NCBI GenBank assembly: GCA_034231615.1
Contig: CM067316.1
Span: forward strand, 64,007,353 to 64,071,352
DNA: 64,000 nucleotides
From: Meghimatium bilineatum
Lineage: Eukaryota > Mollusca > Gastropoda > Stylommatophora > Philomycidae
Reading direction: 5' to 3'
Below are positions 47,001 to 59,000 of the stretch, one piece after another. The notes below the pieces were generated by a model. That model was not told where the DNA came from. It worked only from the letters and a program-made list of their open reading frames with translations, and ran no database searches. The position numbers and the translations under genes were made by a program. The first letter of the stretch is position 1. Each line of letters begins with the position of its first letter.

Positions 47001-50000
47001 AGACCTAGTGTTTACCAGACTGACGTTATATGCGATTTCTTCACGCGGTATTAGTTTTTTTTAAGTTCATATTATATTAGTTTTGATATAAAACAATACA
47101 TATACAATAAGTATAGATATTTAGGAGGATTTTATCAATGATTCCACGCATTGCTGAAGTATTAGGGTCGTCAAGAAGTTAATGTGCGATTTGAAAATGG
47201 CGTTTTGCGACCCCCCCCCCCCCCCCCCCCCGAATCTTCAACTTCACAACTGTCATATCATACATACAACAACAAAAAAACATGACTATATTCACTATTC
47301 ACTCCTATATTTAGATGCAAAAATTATTTTGATAATTCAAAATAACCATCAATAACGCAAATTTTCCAAAAAAGAATTCAGGCCCAAGGGGATGTTTCTT
47401 ACTTTTAATTCAGGTCCCTAAAGGTTAAGTAAGACGAAGCAAGGATCTAGCCTTGATGGGGTTCTGTCTTTTTAATTTTTTTGCCGTCTTTAAATTCTGG
47501 CCTGAAGACTATTTTAGTTGTATGTTAATTTGTTACAATATTATGACAACCTTTAATATGAGAATGCAGATCCAGAAACTTACGGCAGCATAATTATGAG
47601 TCTCTTAAACAGAGGCAATCATTGTCATTTCGCACAAGGAGATGTGCAAGTACTTCATATGATGATAAGTTTACGTCTGACTTTGATGGAGAGAATCCCG
47701 TTATGTCTGAACCTCTGATGAAGCACTTTGAAATTGTGGTTAAGCTTGTCTAGAAGTAGCTAACTAGTGTGTTGTCTGCATCTAAATGGAGCTGAAAGAA
47801 TATAAGATTGCCACCTGCCATGACTGGTAACTGAGGAGGGTGTGGTATTGTCTACATTACATAGAAAATCAAGTGACTAAAAAAAAGACTGATGCTTGAG
47901 TCAGTAATTCAAAAAGGCCACACAGAATCAACCTAAAACTAAATGCTGGAGTCTCCAAAAATCCCACGATAGTGTTGGTATAAAACATACATGCTGGGAT
48001 CAGTGGCCAAAAAATTGCCATGCTGGAGTCGTGGTCTAGAGATTTTATGCTGGGATTAGTGGTTGAAAATATGCTGAAGTCATGTCCCAGATTACTCACT
48101 GTAGAGTATAGGATTAATTGATCTCATGATGTATTCACGAGATTGTTTTGTGTGATATTTTGTCCACGTTATTCATGTTTGCATTAGAGAAGATGGTGTA
48201 AGTGCTTCAAAATGATGATGATGATAAGTTCATGTCTGACTTTGATGAAGAGAATCCTGTTATGTCTGAACCTCTGATGAAGCACTTCATTTAAAGTTGT
48301 GGATAAGCTTGTCTAGAAGTAGTTAACCTGTGTGCTGTTGGAATGAGAATGGAACTGAAAGAAAAACATTGCCACCTGCTATGACAGGTGACTAAGACTA
48401 AGTATCTGTGTAATATGTCACAATGTCCAACATGATATGTAATCTTTTGTTTTTTTGGTTTGTTGCCAGCCATCATCTTACAGGCGGACTAGTCTTCAAG
48501 CAGCTCGTTCCATTACCAGACCACTGCAGGTATGGTTACTAGTTCATAGTCATATGTCTTTCTATCAAGTTATCACTATCCCCATCGAGGTCAACTACTT
48601 GTAGGGTAGATGCGGGCTTTGATCCAGCCATAAGAGGCTGGAAACTAAGATTGTTGGACCATCTTTTATATCGAGCAGGACTGTAGTCTTCCCAAGCAAC
48701 CACAGCTTCTGAAGTCTAGATACCAGGCAGTGAGGCACACAGTAACTATGGTATCACTCAACATAACTAGATAATGTCTTCACAACTATCCATGAAATGT
48801 ATTCTATCATTAAATCCTTACAATATGTGGAGTAATAAATCTTTCATTTTAAATATTGGTTTGCTAGTTCCTTTCATGTTTTTCAATACCTTACATATAC
48901 GCTATATCTGTGTTCTCTTCTCCAGGTAACACTTGACCCACCTTTCTTATTTCATTGCAGATTTTGGAACCAATGCCTATTTGTAGTGCTTCCTGGTTAT
49001 CATTTTTTTTCTTTCTTACATTTACCTGAAACATGCTTATATCTGAAGTTTTGTCTTTAAGTTTCTATAAACTTTTGTAACTCGTACATATGTCCGTAGA
49101 GTTTTTCTTCCAGTGTTGTTTCTCTGAGCCAGTGTATTTGCCTCAGCATTTCATATTCCTGACATTCCTTAAGAGTGATCTATTGTCTGAGGTGTCTGTC
49201 CACATGCATACATTGCCATGTTACCAATCTTGAACTTAGTAACTGGGGCTCGATCCTTTCGAGGCATAGGCATACCACTTGTCCGCAACAGAGCAGGCAC
49301 CATAACATACATCAGAAATATTTCCATTGCGCTGGTTGCTATGTGGCATCTTTATTGCAGTGGTGTGCCTCTTGGTTGGTTGCCTCCATCTTAACCACTT
49401 GTACTTGCTAAGGCAGACTAGCCAGTCTTAGTTTTCAGTCTTTGCTTAAGTAAGACGAAGCAAGGATCTATCCTTGATGGGGTTTTGTCTTTTTAATTTT
49501 TGTCGTCTTTTAAGCTCTGGCCTGAAGACTATTTTAGTTGTATGTTAATTTGTTACAATATTATGACAACCTTTAATATGAGAATGCAGATCCAGAAACT
49601 TACAGCAGCATAATTATGAGTCTCTTAAACAGAGGCAATCATTGCCATTAGTATTTTGGGCTGTCAATCCATGATATTTTTCATGTGCGACTTTCAGTTC
49701 TTCTTTGGTGATCCTCACTCAAATTGAGATTCTGGATTCTATGATAATCTGCTATCTGTTTCAGGGTTTCCACTTTGCTATACAACTTCTCTTTGAACTG
49801 CTTGGTCTGGGTCATGTTTTTCTCATCAGGTCTGCATAATGTGGGATAATCCTGTTAGATATGTTTTGCTATCATATTAGCTAGGTTGTAATGGCAAAGA
49901 ACAGTTTTTCAAATTTTTTAGTAGAAATGTCTCATTTTGTTATGACCAGTTCTGAGATGCAGCAAAATAACTTGATCTCTTCTGGGGGCTTCCTTTGATA

Positions 50001-53000
50001 ATGGTCTTCAGTTCCTCGTAACTGACCTCTTCTTGTGGCAGGTTCCTTCTTCATCCAGTCTATGTACGGCTTAATTTACTTTGATGTTGCAGTGTGAAGA
50101 TATCCACTGGATCACTATTTGGAAATTATGATACAACTGAAATAGAGTGCACTTGTTGATGAGTTGGTTTTGTTCACTGATAATTAATGTTTATTTTATT
50201 TACTGATAATTAGTTCACTTTAATTGTATTTTACGGATCAGTTGTTGTTCTCCCAGATAATTTGTACATTTTTTTACTTTTTAACTGATAATTGTTTGCT
50301 TCATTAGATGTTCATTTTGTTTGTCCATGATGCCAGCTGCCAAGCAGAGGACCACCAACAAGTCAACATCAAGCACTGGCCCAAGCTGTTATAGCTAGGA
50401 ATAGATACAGGAGTGGAGTTGTGGACAAAAGACAGAACTCTGCGATGTTAGATGATGATCATGATGATGATGACAGAATCGGAAAGCTAGTTATGACCGT
50501 ATCTCAGGTGAGAATTCTGGAGATTTCTTCTTCTTCTCAGCTTGTTCTCAAATTGTAGATTGCACAGAATGTAGTCCTTATAGTGGAATGTATTGTTTAT
50601 GAGGTTGCTGCGATATGTGTACCATTCAGCCTGGCACATGTGACTTCTGCATCACTTAGATCTTTTTTGTAGCTCACTGTCGGGCACAACCTGGTCGCAG
50701 TGGACAAACCTGATGCAAAAGACTTGGAGTTTCCTGGATACTTGCCAGAAGATGAGCAAAAAAAATTTAAATACAGAATGATGTGTGTTTAAGTCTGGCT
50801 ATGTCGAGTGAGAGACAGATAGTAGCGTGCTAAGATATTTTTGTATTTTTCATTCACTTTGATAGATCTATTTGCACAGCATACAAGTTTTTCATTTGTA
50901 TCAGCTTTGCATCAAAGACGAGCTGCTGCAAAACAACAAAACCAACATTCTTAAAAAGCTTGCATATTCCCAGTGGCAATATATGTGTATGAATCTGGAC
51001 AATGATCAATAAAGTAAAAAATAAAGTAACAGCATTTGAAGTACGATGTTACAGATAAATCCTTAGAATACCATGGACCAAAAAGATCACAAATATTGCC
51101 ATCCTGAGCGAAATGATTGTTAAAGAAAACTGGCTAATCAGCATGTTTCTTTCCAGAAAACTACAATATTTTGACCATATCAAATACTATGAGTCCCCAG
51201 AGAGTTCCATAATGGCCAGGGAGATGACCAAGAGGCAGATGATGCAAGCTATCAAAGACCACCTGAACATGACAGTAACAGAAGCAGAAAGACTGGTTCA
51301 AGATCAACAGAAGTTTTGAAAGGCTGTGACTGCTACATTCTGTTCAGAATAGGCTACCTGAGGATGATAAGTTATCACGATGTTACAGGTTGAATATTTA
51401 TGCAGAAGAAAGTAACGGCAACTTGCATAATCATCAGCGTTGAGACTTAATTAGAAAGTTGACGGTACGGTAAAGTAGAAAGATGATTCAATGATATATT
51501 ACTTGTCATCAAACTGCCTAACCTGTGGGCTTCTAAACTTTCTTGGGCATTTACCAAAATCAATGAAATCGCATGTATGCGTAAAAAGTTAATTGCTCTA
51601 AACATGAAAATTAATATAAAGAATCTATAGAAGAAAGACACAGTGGTGTCTTGAAAACCAGTGAGATATGTACAGAATTAACACAAAATATATTACATTA
51701 AGCCGTGCTGAGGGTTAGGGATAGAAAATATGAGTTTCAGATTGAACAAAGATAATCCACATAAACCCAATAAATTGTCTCCTTATTTAGGGTGATATAC
51801 AAATTGATCACAGATGCTGGTGACTCATTTCTATCATTCTATGAGTGTGTGTGTCAGCCTCTTCTTAATAAGCAAGATTTGAGAATCATTAGTAACACAC
51901 AGGAAAAAATGTTTTGACTAAAGGACCTTTATGAGTGATTTTCACCTACGGAAGACCTCCCAACAGAACTCAACCAAGCCTGTTGGTTTATGATTTCGAT
52001 GATTGACATGCTTTTCATTAGTGATTGTTAGCAGGTGACAAAGTATATAAATAGTGACTTTAAAAAAGTCCAGCAATAATTGAAAACATAACTGAGAAGA
52101 CATATTTGAATTCTGTTGGTAGGTCTCCTGCTAGTGATTGGTCACACTTTATGCTAACTGGCAAGAGAATGAGTGCAGAGGCAGGTATTTATAGAAAATG
52201 AAATAAATATATGTCTGAAATAAATAGGAGGAGTCTGAATCAGGGGCGTGGAAGATTTTCACTGTTGTGTATTTTTTCTACAGCAATTGTTTTGTCCTAT
52301 GGAATCTACTGGCAACTCAGAAATAGTAAAACCAACAGTGTCCAGTGATACAGTGACGAATCTAGGTCACAACAATGCAGCTTTTGGCAAAATGAAGGCA
52401 AAGAGGTTCTCCCAACATGTCTCTAGTGCAGGAACAGATGTTGACAGGGTCAGTATTATGTGTGTTATGTTTGAGTATGTAGATGATATAAGGTTATAAA
52501 CACATCATTGACCAAGATGCGACACAACCACATTTTAGTACACTGGGATATAGATTCAGATGGTTGGTTGCTGATCCAGTGGTCCATGGGCTCATTCCCT
52601 TTGATCCAATGCCATTGTGTGATATATGCATGTGTTTGTGAGCTGTTGTTTCATGTGTTCCATTTATCGGGCCCTGGATGGAGAAGCATTTTTCTGATGT
52701 CATCCAGTGCAAGGCATTAAAAAAGGTGGTGGTCAACAGTTTCATAGGGATGAGTCCACATCTGGCAACCTGGAGTATGTAGTGGTTGTATTCTGTTCAC
52801 GTGATTGTTAAGCTGTACATGTTTTGTGCGCAGTCTGAAGATGATACTCTGGTCTTTCCTTCCCAGCAGGTTGATGTTGTCTTTATGATTTGGGCTGGTC
52901 ATATATTTATAGATTTCCCTCTCTGTGTTTCCCATGACCCATCTGTTCATCCAATTATCTTTGTTCACAGATTTCAACATCATTTTAACTGTGTGCATGG

Positions 53001-56000
53001 TTGTTTGTGTATAAGGCTGTTATTGTTGTGCTCCCTTCTTTGTTAGTCTGTCTACCTTGTCATATAGATTCAGATAAATTAGAAATTATGGCTATTCTTG
53101 TGCTTCCTGGAATTATGTGTGACAGATATCATGTTTTCTGGGGAAAGAGGGTCTGTATGGGAAGGTATGTTTATCATTGTGTATGTGCATATTTTATGTC
53201 TGCTGTGTGGTGGTATGAATGTTGATTTTTTTTTATATAGCAGTGTAGTATTTTTTTTCCTTGCAAAAATTGCAGGAAATGAAAAAATGTGTAAATACAT
53301 TTGCCACTTCAGCGTTCATTCTCAAACTTTTGCTGTCCGCTGAAGATAGATGTGTCGGACCATTGGTGCAAATAAAACAGCGACACACCACATTCCATTC
53401 TCTAGGCTACATCCTACTGGAAATCTAGTAAGACCATGGTCTTGCTACAAGAGAGATCCAGTAGGAGTTTGAGAATGAACGCTGAACAAGAAAACTCCTG
53501 TTGCATCTCTTGTGTAGCAGGACAATGGTTCTACAAGATTTTCAGTTGGATATAGTCCAGAGAATGGTAATGTGTTGTGCTGCCGTTTTATTTGCGCCAA
53601 TGGCCCCAACACATTTCTTCAATGGAGTACGATTGCTGAAGTTGTCATAATATATATGCCATATAAAGGTAGACTAACGCTACTGCGGCAGCCCTCCTGA
53701 CTGTATAGATTTCTGAGCATAAGAAACTGATTGCAAAAGAAACTAGCTAGTGGAATGTCTGGTGAATTTAGAATCTAGTTGAATACTAATGTACAAAATT
53801 ATTAGAGGCAAGTAAGAAAATCTAAAGGATATTTAAAATTGCAGGTGATCGAAGTGCCCAGTTTGCGCACAGATTTCACATTACCCATTTCCAGTATGGG
53901 TCCAATAGCTCTGCAGTCTCACCAAATGAAGACTCAGACAGACTCGCGCATTCCATCATCAGAGGAATCCATACCTCTGAAATTTGTCTTCTCCACTCCT
54001 ATTGATCAGAAAAGACAAGTTCATGGTCAGATATCTGATGCTGCAGATCAGGTGAGGCATTGTGTTTGCTTGTTTTGTCATGTCTTATTCAGCATTCATT
54101 CTCAAACTCCCGCTGGGTCTCCCTTGTAGCAGGACCATTGTCCTACTAGATTTTCAGTAGGATGTAGTCCAGAGAATGGAAATGCGTTGTGTCACTGTTT
54201 TATTTGTGCCAATGGTCCGACACATTCGTCTCCGACGGAGTTTTGTCATATAAAAGTCAAGTTATCTATAGCATTGATTAATGCCGTAGGGGCGTGAGGT
54301 GTTAGCGATCTCACATTTCAGTGGCTCTGCTATATGAGAGTGGTAGCCATCTCCTCTCCCTTGCAGTCTTTACTTCCTGGATTAATTCTATACCCATTGC
54401 CATTGCGATCTGAAAAACATTTCTGCCTCAACTGGGGAATGAACCCAGGGCCACTCATATGTGAAGCCAGTGTGCTAACCATGTACATTTGTTGCGATTG
54501 TAGCATTGCTAGTATATTTGGGGACGCGTATACTTGCATACAAATTTGAGAGATCTCTTGATTTTAAAATAGTTTTTCAAGAAGCATTGGTAGAAATGAA
54601 GCGGTGACATAGAAATGAATGCATGAGATAAAATGTCATGTTTTTAACCAAGAAAACATATACTTAACAATACAATGTATGAATTACCAAATCCCAATTT
54701 TTCATGTAAAAACCATAATACATAGTCCAGTTGTATTAATTTAGTGCACATTACAACCATCTGCCAATGTACAATGTATGTATCAAACTGGAAGTCTGTA
54801 GCTTTGCACATTTTATATTTAACACAAAATTATACACAAATTCTGTGATGATCTCAATGTTTATCTCTGATGCATGGTGATGTAATGATGAAACTATTAC
54901 TGTGCTTTTATCATTTAATCATGTTTATTTGTCTCATATTTATTTCTTGATAAAAGATCCCTGTTGGACTGTTATGTAGAAAAAGTAATTGTTCCTTTGT
55001 TTTATTTATCTTCTACATTGGTTTTAATATTTGGTAGCTGCAATGTCACATTAATGTATTTATAAATTTATTAGCAGAAGTATGTCCCAGTCCAGGCTCC
55101 GCTTGAGATAGGTTGTTATTGTACTAAATAAATATGATGTTTGTTGTGTCCCTGTATTGGAGGTTCATGTCATCTTGTATCTACAGAGTTTCAAGTTTAC
55201 ATCTCCAATCAAGACATTACAAACAAAGACGAGCGCTGTTGGTGCTGAAGGAGGATCAAAGACATGTCAAGAACCAGCGATAGGGGCATCCTCAGGTACA
55301 CCATGGACATCCTCCGCTGCCTTCACCCCATCAGTTTCAGCTTGGGGTTCAACAGCTCCGAAACCAAAGATGTCCTCCCCTGATATTGGAGGTAAATTAC
55401 TGAAAACAGAAACTAGTCATTATCATTAAGTGCCGTTTCTGCAACAAAGGTTGGCTGCAACAGTCCTCCAACATACCGTGTCTTGGTGATGTACTCTGCT
55501 AGGCTAACTTGTCCATCTCATGATGTTACTCTCCCACTTGTATATCTGAGACTATCTCTTGCTTCCCTTTGACTTTACCCTCAAGTACGGTCTTCAACAA
55601 GGTGTCCTTCCTGTCTTTTACTGTCCAAAATATTTTATTTGCTTGATCTTTATATCCAGATTTTGTCTTCATACTTCGTGTTGTTAGAACCTCTTTGCAT
55701 GTTCTTTTTCCCCCCCCATGATGTTCTCCCTATTCTTCTACATAGCCACATCTCAAAGGCATTAATTCTGTCTTCTAATTGTTTATTGTTCATGTGTCTC
55801 AGCCATACATTAATATAGAACAGATGTAGCATTTTATAATTTTCATTTTTAGCATGTTTTTATTTTAGATTTTAATATTTTCCTCAGCTCATTAAATGTA
55901 CTGTTATCTATTCCTATTCTCCTTTTAACTTGTTTCACATCTGCCATCATTTGTGATTATGTGTCCAAGATATTAATAATGTTCTACTTGTAGTTTCCAT

Positions 56001-59000
56001 GTATTTTTATGTTTTGAACTTGTTTGTCAACTTTTGCTTATTATCATGGTTAGTGTGCAAATGTTATAAAATATTTAAAAAATCCAACACTGACATGTTA
56101 ACCTATAGTTAATATTCCGTCTTAATGTGTGTTTGAAACTGTTGTTTAAAACATTTTCATAAGCAACAATTTGTTCTGAAATAATTATGATTTAAATTGT
56201 AACTTGACTACATATATATATTAATGTTCTCTTATTCTTTTTCTTCTTCAGCGTTCATTCTCAAACTTCCGCTCTCTCAGTTCTTTCTTCTTCTTCTTTC
56301 GTTCACTTGAAACATGTCTATATCTGCAATTCTGTCTCCTTAATAAAACTCACTGTCTTTTGTAGTTCATACAGTGTCCCATAGAGCTTTGATTCCAGTG
56401 TTGTTTCCTCTGGCCAATATTTCTGCCTCAGCGTTTCATGCTCAGAACACTCTTGAAGTATATGTTTGGCACTCTGTGCTGCCTGTCCACATGTACACAT
56501 GGCCGTGTTGCCAATCTTGAACTTTGTATACATGTGACTGCGGAGTCGGTTGTGTCCTGTTCTGAGACGTAGAATTATAACTTGTTCTGGTCTGTTCATA
56601 ATATGATAGTCATCTTGTGTTGGTGTTTGTGGCTTTCTTATTGACTTGATCATCTGTTTTTTCTGATGGTAGGTGATTGGTATATCTGGTTGGTCTTCGG
56701 CAGCACCTTCCTTAGCCAGTTGGTCTGCTTTTTCATTTCCTGGTATTCCACAGTGAGAGGGTATCCACTGCATGGTTACCCTATACTGGTAAGACAATTC
56801 GCTAAGTAGTTTTTTCAAGTCTGTTAGTTTTCCAGACTGGAGAGCTTGAAGCACTGACCTTGCATCTGTCAGGAATACCACAGGCTGTAGGTCAGAGTTG
56901 GAGTTCAGCAGTTTTTTAGCTGCCACAGTAATTGCCTGGATTTCTGCATCATAATTATTGCAGAATTTTCCTGTTGGTGTTCTGATTGTATCTCTAGGCT
57001 TGTGTGGATATTCTATATATACACCTGCACCTCCATTCCTCACAGCATTCTGTGCTGACCCATCTGTGTATACTCTGACCCATATATCTTGTGGATATTC
57101 CTCGTCCAGGAAACTGAGGGTGACTGTCCTCCGCTGCACACTGTTCTATTCGTCCTCGCTTAGTATTCCTCTCACATGGGTCTGAATGTATATTGGCATT
57201 CCATGCCTTTCACTCCATGGGGTTTGTTCTGGTACAGACCTTAAGGGGCTGTCAACTTCAGGTAGGTCTGTAAGTTGTCTACGGAGTCGTTTAGCTTGAT
57301 GGATAAAGCTGCTTCTTTTCAGTCGCCCCATTGCTAGGTTTTGGAATCTTTCCTTCATTGGATGACTTGGCATACACTGAAACTTTTCCGCTTGAATTAG
57401 TACTTTTGTGTCTCTGCGTTCGCCAAGTGTTTGCATTCTTCCCATTTTCTGCATCTCTGCTATGGGTGTTGATTTCATTGCTCCCAACATTATTCTAAGT
57501 GCCTGGTTTTGCACTTTATCTAGATCTTGTAATGTGGTGTTTGATGCAGGACACCACGCAGCTGAACCATATTCCAGGTGTGGTCTTATGCCTTGCTGGT
57601 AAACTTTACTGAGTATATTCCCACTGGCTCCCCATGTGGTTCCACTTAGTTTTCTCAGGATAGCTAACTTCCTCCTGGCTTTTGTTGTTGCTTTGTTTAT
57701 GTGCTGCTTCCATGTCAGCTTATCATCAAAAGTAACTCCGAGGTATGTTGGTTGTTTGTCTTCTTTCAAGAGCTCTCCGTCTATCTTGATATGACCGGCT
57801 TTTTGTTTTGGTGAGAGGGTAAAGAGTGTAGTGCTGCACTTATCTGTGTTAATGCTGACACACCATCTATTTGCCCATAAGGTTAGGGCATCGATAGCTC
57901 TTTGTATTTGTTTAGTGGCCACTGTCGCATGTTCTTCCGTGCACCAGATCACCAGGTCGTCAGCATACATTGCCACTTTGATCCCGTGTGGTAGTTCAGC
58001 AACTAGGTCATTGATGTAAACCAAGAAAAGTGTGGGTGACAGGACTCCTCCCTGGGGGACTCCATGACGCAGTAGGACTTTCTTGCTTTTGCGACCATCT
58101 AATTGTACCCTGGCTCTTCTATTATGCAGGTATGCTTTTACCCATTTGTACATTCTTGAGCTAACCCTGCAATTTCGCAATTTCTTTAGGAGCCCTTCTT
58201 TCCAGACCTTATCAAATGCTTTCCTAAGGTCTATCCATGCTGCTAGTACCAGTTTCTTATCTTGGAAGGCATCCTCAATCTCTTGGGAGAGGTAGGTTGC
58301 CCGATCTTCAGTAGAGTAGCACTGTCTGAAACCTGCTTGCTGTGATACCAGAAGGTTTTCACTTTCAAGGTACCACTGCATCCTAAGATTGATAATGCGT
58401 TCCATTGTTTTGCATATACAGCTTGTGAGGCTGATGGGCCTGTAGTTGGAGACTGTGTTGCCATCTTTTTCTGATTTGAGGAGAGGTATCATTATTGCTT
58501 CTCTCCATGCCTGTGGTACATTACCTGTGGACCAGCTTGTGTTAAAGATTTGCAGCAGCTTTGCTCTTGCTGCAATTCCCAGGTTTCTAATCATTTCATT
58601 GGACACTCCATCAGCTCCAGGGGACTTTTTCATTTTCAATTTGGATATTGCATGCTCCAGTTCTCTCATTGTGATTGGTGCCTCCATGACTTCAGGTATA
58701 GGTTCGTTTTGTCCAATATTTTGCTGGTTCGCTCGAACCTCCTGTTGTTTGTCTGGGCTGACTTTGACGTTATTGTCTTCTGCAAAGGAATCTGCAAAGT
58801 AATCAGCTGCATGTTTACCTGTTAAAATGTTTCTATCTTTATAAAGTGTGATCCTGGTATTTCTCCCTGTACCGTCATCATTTAGTTGTTTTACAAGTTT
58901 CCATAATTTCCTAGTATCTCTTTCTAGGTTCAGCGACTCTGTTTTTTCTTTCCAGCTGTTCCGTCTGGCTTGTAACTTGGCTCTTTGAAATTTAGCCTTT

